Source of the DNA: Pararhizobium capsulatum DSM 1112
GTDB lineage: Bacteria; Pseudomonadota; Alphaproteobacteria; Rhizobiales; Rhizobiaceae
Assembly (NCBI RefSeq): GCF_030814475.1
Contig: NZ_JAUSVF010000001.1
Location: 455,001-519,000 of the forward strand
Direction: 5' to 3'
DNA length: 64,000 nucleotides
Positions 54,667 through 63,576 of this stretch are shown here, piece after piece. Position numbers and translations under genes: made by a program. The notes beneath the pieces are model-generated. The model ran no database searches and was not told where the DNA came from. It was given only the letters and a program-made list of their open reading frames with translations. Each line of letters opens with the position of its first letter. The first letter of the stretch is position 1.

Positions 54667-57600
54667 TCAGTGCGCTTCGTCCCAGTTATGAGCAGCGCGT
54701 GCATCCACTTTCAGAGGAACCTTCATATCGAGCGCCGGCATTGCCGCGTTCTCCATAACCGAGACGACGAGCGGGATTGTCCGTTCAACATCCGCGTCCT
54801 CAACCTCGAAGATCAGTTCGTCATGCACCTGCAGGAGCATGCGGGCGCGCTCAGCAAGCCCCGCTTCTTCCAGCGCCGGTTCCATCTTCACCATCGCCCT
54901 GCGAATGACGTCGGCGGCCGATCCCTGGATCGGCGCGTTGATGGCGGCACGCTCGTTGAAGGCGCGCAGCGACGGGTTGGACGAACGAATGTCCGGATAA
55001 TGCGCACGACGGCCGAAGATGGTTTCGACATAACCGTTTTCGCGGGCGAAGGCTTTGGTCTGCTCCATATAGTCGCGAATGCCGGGGAAACGCTCGAAAT
55101 ACTTCTTGATGTAATCGCCGGCCTCGGAGCGCTCGATCGACAGCTGGTTGGCAAGGCCGAAGGCCGAGATGCCGTAGATGATACCGAAATTGATCGCCTT
55201 GGCGCGACGGCGGATTACGCTCGCCATGCCTTCGACCGGCACGCCGAACATTTCCGAAGCGGTCATCGCGTGAATGTCGATGCCGTCGGCAAAGGCCTGC
55301 CTCAGCTGCGGAATATCGGCGACATGGGCGAGTACCCGCAGTTCGATCTGGCTGTAGTCGGCGGATACCAACTTGTGGCCGGGTGTCGAGACGAAGGCCG
55401 TGCGGATCTTGCGGCCTTCAGCGGTGCGCACCGGAATGTTCTGCAGGTTCGGATCGGAAGAGGAGAGGCGGCCCGTTGTGGTCGCGGCCAAGGCATAGGA
55501 TGTATGAACCCGTTTTGTTTCCGGGTGCACAAAGCCCGGCAGGGCATCGGTGTAAGTCGATTTCAGCTTGGTCAGCTGGCGCCAGTCGACGATCTTGCGC
55601 GGCAGTTCGTGGCCGGCAGTGGCAAGGTCTTCCAGCACCTGGGCAGAGGTCGACCATTGGCCGGTCTTGGTTTTCGAAGCGCCAGGCAGGCCCATGCGTC
55701 CGAAGAGGATGTCGCCCAGCTGCTTGGGCGATCCGATGTTGAATGTCTCGCCGGCAAGCTTGTGGATTTCGTCTTCCAGTGCCGCGGCACCTTGCGCCAG
55801 CTCACCCGAGAGCCGCGACAGGATCTGGCGATCGATGCTGATGCCACGCTCTTCCATATGGGCCAAGACTGGCACCAGCGGCCGCTCCAGGCGTTCATAG
55901 ACTGAACTCAGACGACTTGCCGCGAGCCGGGGCTTCAGCACCTGCCACAGCCTCAGCGTCACATCGGCATCTTCGGCGGCATAGGCGGTCGCGCGGTCGA
56001 TATCGACATAGTCGAAGGTGACCATGGATTTGCCGCTGCCGGCGACGTCCTTGTAGGCGATCGGCTTGTGGTTCAGCCAGCGTTCCGAGAGGGCATCCAT
56101 ACCATGGGTGCCGGCTCCGGCATCCACCACATAGGACATCAGCATCGTGTCATCGAAGCCCTGCACGGTGATGCCGTGGCGCTTCATCACGAGGTAATCG
56201 TATTTGAGATTCTGCGCAACTTTCAGGACCGACGTGTCTTCAAGCAGGTCCTTCAGCCTGTCGAGCGCATCCCGGGTTGAAATCTGGTTCTCGACCAGTC
56301 CGCCGCCCAGGAGATCGCCGACGCCGCTCTTGTGAATGAGCGGCACATAGGCTGCTTTTATGCTCGTTCCCGTCGGGTCCTGGGCATTATCGGCGACGGC
56401 CAGCGAAAAGCCGACAAGCTCTGCCTGCATAGCATCGAGCGACGTGGTCTCCGTATCAAAGGCGACGATGCCGGTTTCGCGAGCAAGGGCGATAAAGGCA
56501 TCGAGTGCGGCGAGATCGCGGATCGTCTGGTAGCTTGAATGATCGATCTCGGATGTGCTGAAGGCCTGTGCCCGCGCCTGCGCAAGCGACTGTGCGGTTG
56601 CGGCATCCTCGGTCGGCGTTTTTCCGGCAGCGATAAAGGATTGGGCGGCATCCTCAGCGCTTTCAGCTGAGGCGCTGGCCCGTGAAGGAGTGGGAGATGA
56701 AGCTTCGCCCTTGTCCAGATCGGGACCACGCGCTTGCGCGCGCCATTCGACCGGAACATTTGCCGGGGCCACCGCATCGGCATCCGTTTCGGTTGCAGCC
56801 GCAACGCGACGGGTCAATGTCGTGAATTCCATGGCCTTCAGAAAAGCGATGAGCTTGGGGCCGTCCTGCGGCTCCAGGTGAAAATTTTCCACCGGGACAT
56901 CGATCGGCGTATCGACCTTCAGCGTCACAAGCTCGCGCGAGAGGCGGGCAAGGTCGGCATTGGCGATGATGTTTTCGCGGCGTTTCTGCTGCTTGATCTC
57001 ACTGGCGCGGGCAAGCAGCGTATCGAGATCGCCGAATTCTTCCAGCAACTGCGCCGCGGTTTTCGGGCCGATGCCGGGAATACCCGGCACGTTGTCGGTC
57101 GAATCGCCGGTCATCGCCTGCAGATCGATCATCTTGTCCGGTGTGACGCCCCATTTCTCGACCACTTCGGGGATCGAGATTTGCTTGTCCTTCATACTGT
57201 CGTACATCGACACATTGGCCGTGACGAGCTGCATCAGGTCCTTGTCGGAGGAGACGATCGTCACATCCGCGCCAGCTGCTTCCGCCATCCTGGCATAGGT
57301 GGCGATCAGATCGTCGGCCTCGTAACCTTCCTTCTCGATGCAGGGCAGGTTGAAGGCGCGCGTCGCATGACGGATCAACCCGAATTGCGGGATCAGGTCT
57401 TCTGGCGGTGCCGTGCGGTTCGCCTTGTAGAGATCATAAAGCTCGTTGCGGAACGTCTTCGAGGAATAATCGAAGATGACGGCGAAATGCGTGGGCGTCA
57501 CGCCGACCGAGGTATCGCGCGCATCCGTCAGAAGCTTCCACAGCATGTTGCAGAAGCCCGAGACCGCATTGACCGGCAATCCGTCGGATTTGCGGTTCAG

Positions 57601-57675
57601 CGGGGGAATAGCGTGGAACGCCCGGAAGATGAATCCGGAGCCGTCGACGAGGAAGAGATGATCGCCTTTTTTCAT
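54667..57675 (-). CDS. polA: DNA polymerase I
   Basis: 1002 aa. 5'-3' exonuclease domain (1 to about 290): FLVDGSGFIFRAFHAIPP, ADDLIATYA, SSDKDLMQLV and GIPGIGPKTAAQLLEEFG. 3'-5' exonuclease domain with the ExoI acids in VAFDTETTSL and NLKYDYLVMKRHG. Polymerase domain motifs: A SADYSQIELRVLAH, B RRRAKAINFGIIYGISAFG, C LQVHDELIFEVED. All catalytic acids are present, so it should excise primers, proofread and fill gaps. It is longer than the E. coli enzyme (928), mainly in the 290-390 linker. ATG 57673-57675 begins MKKGDHLFLVDG. The next gene upstream is a small RNA. Confidence 0.97.
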   Translation of the reverse strand: MKKGDHLFLVDGSGFIFRAFHAIPPLNRKSDGLPVNAVSGFCNMLWKLLTDARDTSVGVTPTHFAVIFDYSSKTFRNELYDLYKANRTAPPEDLIPQFGLIRHATRAFNLPCIEKEGYEADDLIATYARMAEAAGADVTIVSSDKDLMQLVTANVSMYDSMKDKQISIPEVVEKWGVTPDKMIDLQAMTGDSTDNVPGIPGIGPKTAAQLLEEFGDLDTLLARASEIKQQKRRENIIANADLARLSRELVTLKVDTPIDVPVENFHLEPQDGPKLIAFLKAMEFTTLTRRVAAATETDADAVAPANVPVEWRAQARGPDLDKGEASSPTPSRASASAESAEDAAQSFIAAGKTPTEDAATAQSLAQARAQAFSTSEIDHSSYQTIRDLAALDAFIALARETGIVAFDTETTSLDAMQAELVGFSLAVADNAQDPTGTSIKAAYVPLIHKSGVGDLLGGGLVENQISTRDALDRLKDLLEDTSVLKVAQNLKYDYLVMKRHGITVQGFDDTMLMSYVVDAGAGTHGMDALSERWLNHKPIAYKDVAGSGKSMVTFDYVDIDRATAYAAEDADVTLRLWQVLKPRLAASRLSSVYERLERPLVPVLAHMEERGISIDRQILSRLSGELAQGAAALEDEIHKLAGETFNIGSPKQLGDILFGRMGLPGASKTKTGQWSTSAQVLEDLATAGHELPRKIVDWRQLTKLKSTYTDALPGFVHPETKRVHTSYALAATTTGRLSSSDPNLQNIPVRTAEGRKIRTAFVSTPGHKLVSADYSQIELRVLAHVADIPQLRQAFADGIDIHAMTASEMFGVPVEGMASVIRRRAKAINFGIIYGISAFGLANQLSIERSEAGDYIKKYFERFPGIRDYMEQTKAFARENGYVETIFGRRAHYPDIRSSNPSLRAFNERAAINAPIQGSAADVIRRAMVKMEPALEEAGLAERARMLLQVHDELIFEVEDADVERTIPLVVSVMENAAMPALDMKVPLKVDARAAHNWDEAH

Positions 57676-57837
57676 GGCGACAAGGGATAGCGCGAGGCGC
57701 CTTGGGCGTCCATCGTTCATTGCCACAGCCGGACCGAAATTTGCCGGAAGAAAACTTCACGGGAACGTTACGAAATTGTAATCCTTCTAAAATGCCCGCT
57801 TCCCTTGAAAAGCCACATTTGCACACACAAATCTAGG

Positions 57838-57986
57838 TCAACGGCAAACGAACACGCCGTCGTCTGGCAAGTGGCCTGTCCCCCGCCCGCGTCAGATGTC
57901 AGGACAAAGGCCTATCCCCCTCTCCGGGCCTTTGTCCAGATAATGCCGAAACCGCCATGGCTCCGCCTCCGCCATGGCGGTTTTTC
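57838..57986 (+). ncRNA. Alpha-r7 (Smr7C-like) trans-acting small RNA
   Basis: About 149 nt between polA and marR, the genomic position I recall for S. meliloti Smr7C (alpha-r7 family), whose length is also about 149 nt. Three hairpins are visible: ACGGC/GCCGT (57841-57860), GGACAAAGGCC/GGCCTTTGTCC (57902-57937, perfect 11 bp) and the terminator AACCGCCATGGC/GCCATGGCGGTT followed by TTTCTTTG (to about 57986). The loops are CU-rich (TATCCCCCTCTCCG and CTCCGCCTCC), fit to pair with Shine-Dalgarno sequences. CTTGAA at 57804-57809 is a possible -35. Start position is inferred from the family. Confidence 0.8.
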
Positions 57987-57990
57987 TTTG

Positions 57991-58037
57991 TGAACTTTTC
58001 CGGATTGAATCGGCGCAAACCCGATCGGAAAAGTTCA
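57991..58037. repeat. Long inverted repeat between the small RNA and marR
   Basis: TGAACTTTTCCG (57991-58002) and CGGAAAAGTTCA (58026-58037) are a perfect 12-bp inverted repeat; inside, ATCGG (58009-58013) pairs with CCGAT (58021-58025). It begins right after the T-rich end of the small RNA terminator. It could be a second structured RNA element, a read-through stop or a protein site; function unknown. Confidence 0.5.
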
Positions 58038-58075
58038 GGGATCAAAAACCCGTGAAAAGCCTGTCAAAGAGCCGT

Positions 58076-58091
58076 GTTACGTCAATGTAAC
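58076..58091 (+). promoter_or_regulatory. Candidate MarR operator
   Basis: GTTAC-GTCAAT-GTAAC is a perfect 5-bp inverted repeat with a 6-base spacer, 35 bases before the marR start. MarR proteins commonly autoregulate through dyads of this size placed over their own promoter. No other evidence. Confidence 0.4.
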
Positions 58092-58126
58092 TTGTCATCA
58101 AACGGCTGGGGGCGTACCCATATATC

Positions 58127-58558
58127 ATGGCCTTCGACAGAATGGATTCTGCGACATACCTGGCCAGTCTGCTGGCAAAAAATTTCTCCCGCGCCTTGCA
58201 GGAGAGAGGCCATAAACTCGGCTTCGCGCCCGGCCAGTTTCCCGTCCTCCTGGAATTATGGAGCGAGGAAGGGTTGACCCAGAAGCAGCTCATCGACCGT
58301 CTCGATATCGAACAGGCAACCATGGCCAATACGCTTTCGCGCATGGAGCGCGACGGCTTGGTCGTGCGTCGTCGTCACCCGACGGATCGCCGCGCGCAGC
58401 AGATTTTTCTGACCGAACGGGCGCGCGAGATGGAAAGCGAGGCGAAGGAGGCCGCGATAGCCGCCGACCAGTCGCTTTTCTCAGGGTTCCGCCGTTTCGA
58501 GCGCGAACTGATGCTGGAATATATGCGCATGGCGATTGCCAACAGTGCGCGTGAATAG
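58127..58558 (+). CDS. MarR-family transcriptional regulator
   Basis: 143 aa. Winged-helix MarR fold: GFAPGQFPVLLELWSEEGLTQKQLIDRLDIEQATMANTLSRMERDGLVVRRRHPTDRRAQQIFLTERA contains the recognition helix and the conserved DxR wing (PTDRRAQ). The N- and C-terminal helices form the dimer interface. The gene sits next to the alpha-r7-like small RNA and polA, a conserved order in rhizobia. The ATG has only a weak ribosome-binding site. Target genes cannot be inferred. Confidence 0.92.
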   Translation: MAFDRMDSATYLASLLAKNFSRALQERGHKLGFAPGQFPVLLELWSEEGLTQKQLIDRLDIEQATMANTLSRMERDGLVVRRRHPTDRRAQQIFLTERAREMESEAKEAAIAADQSLFSGFRRFERELMLEYMRMAIANSARE

Positions 58559-58646
58559 CGTGCCGCGAATGGATCGATCAAAAGTTTTTGCTTAAAGCCG
58601 GCCCCGTCTTTGTCTAGGTTCCGCCGGAACCAAAAGGATTCGTATC

Positions 58647-60026
58647 ATGACGCAAAGCGTTCTTTCCCGCGCAGACGACAATCTCAACGCAAGCCTGGAA
58701 CGGCTGTTCGAGCTGGTGCGCATCCAGTCGATCTCGACCGATCCGGCCTATAAGGGCGAATGCCGCAAGGCGGCCGAATGGCTGGTGGCGGAACTTGTCA
58801 GCCTCGGCTTTACCGCCTCTGTCCGCGACACGCCCGGCCATCCAATGGTCGTCGCCCACCACGAGGGCGGCAAGCCGGACGCGCCGCATGTGCTGTTTTA
58901 CGGCCATTACGACGTCCAGCCGGTCGATCCTATCGAGCTTTGGGATACCGCTCCGTTTGAGCCGACGATCAAGGAGCTGAACGGCAGCAAGGTCATCACC
59001 GGCCGCGGCACAGCCGACGACAAGGGTCAGCTTCTGACCTTCGTCGAAGCCTGCCGCGCCTATAAAGAAACGGCGGGTTCGCTTCCCTGCAAGGTGACGA
59101 TCCTGTTCGAGGGCGAAGAGGAATCCGGCTCGCCGTCGCTGAAGCCATTCCTTGAGGCCAATGCTGCCGAACTCAAGGCCGATTACGCCCTCGTCTGCGA
59201 CACCAGCATGTGGGACCGCGATACCCCGGCGATCTCCGCCGGCCTGCGTGGCCTTGTCGGCGAAGAAGTCGTGGTCACCGCTGCCGACCGCGACCTGCAT
59301 TCCGGTTATTTCGGTGGTGCTGCCGCAAACCCTATCCATATTCTGACCAAGGCGCTTGCCGGTCTTCATGACGACCAGGGTCGCGTAACACTCGATGGCT
59401 TCTATGAGGGTGTCGAGGAAACGCCGAGCCAGATCAAGGCCGCCTGGGAAACGCTCGGCCTGACGGCCGAAAAATTCCTCGGCGAGATCGGCCTTTCCGT
59501 TCCATCCGGTGAAAAGGGCCGTTCAGTTCTCGAACTCACCTGGGCGCGTCCGACAGCCGAAGTCAACGGTATCTGGGGCGGCTATACCGGGGAAGGCTTC
59601 AAGACCGTGATCGCAGCCAAGGCCTCTGCGAAAGTATCCTTCCGGCTCGTCGGCCAGCAGAACCCGGACAAGATCCGCGAAGCATTCCGCGCCTATGTCC
59701 GCTCAATAATCCCCGCCGATTGTTCGGTGGAGTTCCATCCCCATGGCGGTTCGCCGGCCATCCAGCTTCCCTATGATTCGGCTCTTCTGAACACGGCCAA
59801 AAGCGCGCTGTCGGACGAGTGGCCGAAGCCGGCGGTCATCATCGGCATGGGCGGCTCGATCCCGATCGTCGGCGATTTCCAGAAGATGCTCGGCATGGAA
59901 TCCCTGCTTGTCGGCTTCGGTCTTTCAGACGACCGTATCCATTCGCCAAACGAGAAGTACGAACTGCAGTCGTTCCACAAGGGCATCCGCTCCTGGATAC
60001 GCATCCTGGATGCGATTGCCGCCTGA
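58647..60026 (+). CDS. M20-family dipeptidase/metallopeptidase
   Basis: 459 aa cytoplasmic metallohydrolase. Zinc ligands and catalytic residues are visible: VLFYGHYDVQPVDP (His and the following Asp), GRGTADDKGQ (bridging Asp), LFEGEEESGSPS (catalytic Glu and zinc Glu), VCDTSMWDRDTPAI, and a lid/dimerisation domain from about 200 with DRDLHSGYFGGAAANP. GGSIPIVGDFQ and the final DDRIHSPNEKYELQSFHKGIRSW (zinc His) fit the M20 dipeptidase (PepV/CPG2-like, 'M20/M25/M40') group. AAAAGGA precedes the ATG. It stands alone between marR and a membrane protein gene. Confidence 0.93.
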   Translation: MTQSVLSRADDNLNASLERLFELVRIQSISTDPAYKGECRKAAEWLVAELVSLGFTASVRDTPGHPMVVAHHEGGKPDAPHVLFYGHYDVQPVDPIELWDTAPFEPTIKELNGSKVITGRGTADDKGQLLTFVEACRAYKETAGSLPCKVTILFEGEEESGSPSLKPFLEANAAELKADYALVCDTSMWDRDTPAISAGLRGLVGEEVVVTAADRDLHSGYFGGAAANPIHILTKALAGLHDDQGRVTLDGFYEGVEETPSQIKAAWETLGLTAEKFLGEIGLSVPSGEKGRSVLELTWARPTAEVNGIWGGYTGEGFKTVIAAKASAKVSFRLVGQQNPDKIREAFRAYVRSIIPADCSVEFHPHGGSPAIQLPYDSALLNTAKSALSDEWPKPAVIIGMGGSIPIVGDFQKMLGMESLLVGFGLSDDRIHSPNEKYELQSFHKGIRSWIRILDAIAA

Positions 60027-60081
60027 TTAACGGCAAAGCGCCGCTGCTTCCCCGGCCATGACTTGACCCTGTCGGCCGGGG

Positions 60082-61110
60082 ATGGTCTCATTTGTGGATG
60101 GATTACCGCCTGAGACAGCCTTTGAAATATCTGGCCACATGAGGACCGCGCGCAAGTTCGTCTGGCCGGTCATCGGATTGGCTGCCATTCTCTTCTCCCT
60201 GTACGGCCTCTATCACGAGCTGCAAGGTCTCTCGATCAGGGACGTGCTGGTGAGCCTGGAGGCGGTTTCAAGCGGCCAATGGGTTCTCGCTGCCTGCGCT
60301 ACGCTTCTCGCCTACGCAGCACTCGCGGCCTATGACCATCTCGCATTGGAGCATCTGGGCCGCCATATCTCGCTTACATTCATTACCGTCTGCTCGTTTA
60401 CCGCCTATGCCCTTTCCCATACCGTCGGGGCTTCGGTTTTTTCCGGTGCGGTGGTTCGATACCGTGCATACGGAGCAAAAGGGCTTTCTGCCGGGGAGAC
60501 AGGCATTCTCGTCGCCTTTTGTTCCTTCACCTTCGCGCTCGGAACATTGCTGCTCTCAGCGATCGTGCTTCTGCTGGAACCGGATATCACGACACGCTTT
60601 GCATCCTTCCTGCCGGTCGAGGCCTCGATTTCCACAGCATTGATCATCCTTGCGCTGATCGGACTTTACCTGGTCGGAAGCCTGATCGGGTTTCACCCCG
60701 TGAAAACGAGCTGGTTTCGGCTGGAGTATCCCAAGCCCACTCTGGCGCTGAAGCAGCTTTTCATCGCGCCACTGGAATTGATTGGTGCGGGTGCAATCAT
60801 CTACTTTGCGCTGCCGATCGAAGGGAACCCTGGTTTCCTGATCGTTCTCGGGGTCTTCCTCGCCTCATTTTCCGCCGCACTGCTGTCCCATGCTCCAGGT
60901 GGTTTGGGAGTGCTGGAGCTGGTCTTCATCGCGGCCCTGCCGGAAATGGACCCGGCCGCGGTTCTTGCTGCGCTTGCCATTTTCCGGCTGTTCTACCTGA
61001 TCATTCCCTTCATCATGGCGCTTGGCGTCGTAATCGTCTTTGAACGATCGCAATATGTCGCCGAGCGGCAGCGGGAGAGGACGGTTCCGGCAGAAAACGC
61101 AGAGCGGTAG
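60082..61110 (+). CDS. YbhN/UPF0104-type (MprF N-domain-like) membrane protein
   Basis: 342 aa with eight or so transmembrane helices. FTAYALSHTVGASVFSGAVVRYRAYGAKGLSAGE and SHAPGGLGVLELVFIAAL are the conserved blocks of the lysylphosphatidylglycerol synthase transmembrane region (flippase part); the soluble synthase domain of MprF is absent. Such proteins are thought to handle lipids. The start is uncertain: ATG 60082 lacks a spaced ribosome-binding site, and the in-frame ATG 60139 (MRTARKFVWP, directly before TM1) may be used. Confidence 0.85.
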   Translation: MVSFVDGLPPETAFEISGHMRTARKFVWPVIGLAAILFSLYGLYHELQGLSIRDVLVSLEAVSSGQWVLAACATLLAYAALAAYDHLALEHLGRHISLTFITVCSFTAYALSHTVGASVFSGAVVRYRAYGAKGLSAGETGILVAFCSFTFALGTLLLSAIVLLLEPDITTRFASFLPVEASISTALIILALIGLYLVGSLIGFHPVKTSWFRLEYPKPTLALKQLFIAPLELIGAGAIIYFALPIEGNPGFLIVLGVFLASFSAALLSHAPGGLGVLELVFIAALPEMDPAAVLAALAIFRLFYLIIPFIMALGVVIVFERSQYVAERQRERTVPAENAER

Positions 61111-61140
61111 GCACTCCCTACGCCGCCGTGCTCCCCGCCG

Positions 61141-61623
61141 TCATGATGGTGGGTGGCACTTTGCCGGAACGGCAGTGTCGAGCGGGCCGTCGGTTTCTTC
61201 CAGTTCGGCGCTGTCGATCAGCAAGGGGGTAAAAGGCGGCTCCTGGATGGCTGCATCCGCCATGCGTGTCACGTAGCAGCCGGCAAAGAAATGTTCCTTG
61301 CCCGCCTTGTCGACAGAGCGAACCGCGACCGGTACCGGCATATAAAGACTGCCGGCTGCACCTTCGGGCGTGACAGTGCCCGTCTTAACCTCGACCGTCA
61401 CGGTGTCGGCATAACCCTCAGCGAAAGTCCGATAGTCCGCCAGGGCGCTCTTGTCGGAAAAATAGCTGTAGGCGCGGGCATATTCCTTGCGGGCAATGGC
61501 GTTGTAGAGCGAGCGCACAAGGGCCGCCCCGTCCGAACGATCATCGCTATAGGCGGGCTCCTGTGCCGCACAGATGGCGGGATAAGCGAATAGGCAGAGA
61601 GCAAGAAGAAGACGCTGATACAT
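61141..61623 (-). CDS. Secreted protein of unknown function
   Basis: 160 aa with a clear signal peptide (LLLALCLFAYPAICAAQ). The mature part has DGAALVRSLYNAIARKEYARAYSYFSDKSALADYRTFAEGYADTVTVEVKTG, like an NTF2-fold (SnoaL/DUF4878-type) periplasmic domain, and two cysteines (GCYVTR and AKCHPP) that may form a disulfide. I do not recognise a named family. It is separate from its neighbours, with 96 bases to the next gene. Confidence 0.75.
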   Translation of the reverse strand: MYQRLLLALCLFAYPAICAAQEPAYSDDRSDGAALVRSLYNAIARKEYARAYSYFSDKSALADYRTFAEGYADTVTVEVKTGTVTPEGAAGSLYMPVPVAVRSVDKAGKEHFFAGCYVTRMADAAIQEPPFTPLLIDSAELEETDGPLDTAVPAKCHPPS

Positions 61624-61719
61624 GGAAACTTCCTCGATTTTCTGGGTTCTCGAAGCCGGACAGCAAAGGAGGCGGCATCGTATGAGAGGCCGCCTTCTGA
61701 GAATAGATAGTATTCACGT

Positions 61720-62115
61720 TTACTGGATGACCTGCACGACCGTATGGGTCTGCGGATCAACGATCACGCGTTGGTTGTTGACGATCGCATAAGCGTAGCG
61801 ATTGTCTTCCGGGACCGGGGCCAGCACTACATCCGAGGGAATCGGCTTGCCAATGGCAACGGGTTGCTGCACCACGACGGATTGCGCAACCGGTTGCTGC
61901 TGAACATAGGTCACGACGCGCTGCGGCGGCGGATCGACGGCCGTGCCAGCGATTGCGCCCACGACACCACCGACCGCGGCACCGACGGGGCCGCCCACAA
62001 TCGCGCCTGTAACTGCACCGCCAGCGGCACCGGTGACGGTGCCTTCCTGGGCCAGTGCTGCTGTCGACGTCATGCCCAGCGTTGCTGCGGCGAGGATCAT
62101 AATCTTGGTCTTCAT
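61720..62115 (-). CDS. DUF1236-type secreted protein with glycine-zipper segment
   Basis: 131 aa. Signal peptide (KIMILAAATLGMTSTAALAQ), then a Gly/Ala-rich stretch TGAAGGAVTGAIVGGPVGAAVGGVVGAIAGTAVD resembling a glycine zipper, a Val/Gln-rich linker, and the C-terminal DUF1236 part (YAYAIVNNQRVIVDPQTHTVVQVIQ). ATG 62113-62115 is chosen because AAGGAG precedes it. Common in rhizobia, envelope-located, function unknown. Confidence 0.82.
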   Translation of the reverse strand: MKTKIMILAAATLGMTSTAALAQEGTVTGAAGGAVTGAIVGGPVGAAVGGVVGAIAGTAVDPPPQRVVTYVQQQPVAQSVVVQQPVAIGKPIPSDVVLAPVPEDNRYAYAIVNNQRVIVDPQTHTVVQVIQ

Positions 62116-62189
62116 GGCCAACTCCTTTCGATTTTTTGTCTAGCCATGGAGCGGTAAATGCCCGTGATGGCGGTTCGTTCCGAAAAAAA

Positions 62190-62387
62190 TCACGCCATGC
62201 CGGCGGGATCGCCGATCGGCAGGAGGGCCGGCTCAAGCGTCGGGTCGTTCGGATTCTTGCTGTCGCTGTCATCAAGGATCGGCGGCGTTGCTGGCTTATC
62301 CTGGCTGCGATCGGGCACACCTGGCGTCGTTTGGGGGCCGCGTGGGGTTTCCGACGAAGGCGCCGGCAGCGGATCACGATTTGGCAT
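62190..62387 (-). CDS. Small proline/aspartate-rich protein of unknown function
   Basis: 65 aa, rich in Pro, Asp, Ser and Thr (SETPRGPQTTPGVPDRSQ, DDSDSKNPNDPTLEPALLPIGDPAGMA) and probably disordered. AAAAGGAG lies a few bases before the ATG, which is the main reason to accept it. No signal peptide and no known domain. It is similar in style to small rhizobial proteins of unknown function. Confidence 0.6.
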   Translation of the reverse strand: MPNRDPLPAPSSETPRGPQTTPGVPDRSQDKPATPPILDDSDSKNPNDPTLEPALLPIGDPAGMA

Positions 62388-62498
62388 GATGCTTCTCCTT
62401 TTCGAGCGGGCTATGCGTCTTGAAACGACGCTCGAAAAAGGAACGGGATGGAACCGCGATGGTTCCCGATCGGCTCTTCAAACGCGACCCGGATGGAC

Positions 62499-62846
62499 TT
62501 ACGTCCGGTCGGCAACTGCGTTGAGGCGACCCCGAGAGCGCGACGCCGTGCGTGCCGCCAGAAGCGTGGTGGCCAGTTTGCGTTCCTGTGCAGTGAAGAG
62601 CAGTTCGTATCGGGGATCGAGGATCAGTGCTTCCATGGAGATAGCGGCCATGCCGTGCTGCTGTAGCCGTTCCAGACCGGTCGTTCCCGGCTGTTCCAGA
62701 AGGGCGCGGGCGGCGGCAACCCCGCCTTTCAGCAGGACGAAACGGCGCAGCAGCACCGGACGAAAGCCGATCTTGGCGCATCGATCATAGATGGCCAGCA
62801 TCTCCTGATGAAATTCACCTTCAAGCTTGCCCGTCACGCGCTTCAT
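62499..62846 (-). CDS. Conserved hypothetical protein
   Basis: 115 aa, helical, basic. Visible features are EGEFHQEMLAIYDRCAKIGFRPVLLRRFVLLKGGVAAARALLEQPGTTGLERLQ and MEALILDPRYELLFTAQERKLATTLLAART. A segment of this kind (leucine-rich helix with an LLF-ERK motif) occurs in small rhizobial proteins of unknown function and at the ends of some larger proteins. ATG 62844-62846 is chosen for the upstream AGGGAT and because the longer reading is not supported. No signal peptide. Confidence 0.65.
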   Translation of the reverse strand: MKRVTGKLEGEFHQEMLAIYDRCAKIGFRPVLLRRFVLLKGGVAAARALLEQPGTTGLERLQQHGMAAISMEALILDPRYELLFTAQERKLATTLLAARTASRSRGRLNAVADRT

Positions 62847-62942
62847 TGGATCCCTATAAGATTTCGGCCGGTGCGGGATGCGCACCAGCCGAAATAAACG
62901 CCGGAAGGCCTGCTGTGTGTCAAGCGCCCCTGCGGCTGATTG

Positions 62943-63452
62943 TCAGCTGGGCGTCAGGGTGACCGAGGTTCCCGTGGCCGCGACATTGAGACCAAGTTGT
63001 CCGGTTACGCTGATGATCTGGAGCTGGATGGAGCCAGACGTACCCCCGATGAGGATATTGGTTCCGATGCCGGCAAAGACCGTCGCTTCAGCCGTGGCGC
63101 CCTGATAGAGACCGCCGAGCGAGCCGCGATGATAGCCGGCGGTGGGTGCAAACACAGCCCAAGCCAGGCTGCCCTGCGTCGTGAAGCCGAGATCCACGCC
63201 TATCTTGCGGATGACACCGGTATAGCGATCCTGCTTGCCGGTGGTCGAGTTGAAGACGCAGTCAAGATTTTTGGCGGATCCGAGAACATAGCCGACACCG
63301 CCACCGACATTGCAGGTCAGCATGCCGATTTTGACGCCGTTATAGTCGTCCGCCTCCCGGTAGGTGGCGACCGGATCGGCGGCATTGGCCGCCATTGCAA
63401 AGGCTTGCGCCAAAGATGCTGCGGCAACGACTGTCGCGATGGTCCTGTTCAT
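62943..63452 (-). CDS. DUF992-family secreted protein
   Basis: 169 aa. Signal peptide (TIATVVAAASLAQAFAMAANA), then VKIGMLTCNVGGGVGYVLGSAKNLDCVF...YTGVIRKIGVDLGFTTQGSLAWAVFAP and GSLGGLYQGATAEATVFAGIGTNILIGGTSGSIQLQPIS-like repeats, which are the DUF992 hallmarks, including a pair of cysteines. A periplasmic or outer-envelope protein common in Rhizobiales; function unknown. Confidence 0.85.
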   Translation of the reverse strand: MNRTIATVVAAASLAQAFAMAANAADPVATYREADDYNGVKIGMLTCNVGGGVGYVLGSAKNLDCVFNSTTGKQDRYTGVIRKIGVDLGFTTQGSLAWAVFAPTAGYHRGSLGGLYQGATAEATVFAGIGTNILIGGTSGSIQLQIISVTGQLGLNVAATGTSVTLTPS

Positions 63453-63576
63453 TGGGTTCTCCTTAGGGTTCAGCCCTGCCCGGATTGATTATATAGCGTG
63501 TGCCTTATTTCCACCAAGGCCGGTGCAGGTCATTTCAGGGGGCCTTGATCGGCCCCGCCAATTGTTGTGTTCCGTT

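Noticed and set aside
57476..57993. Small protein genes on the + strand upstream of marR
   Set aside because: The interval is explained by the start of polA on the other strand and by the structured small RNA; no ribosome-binding site or family was seen.
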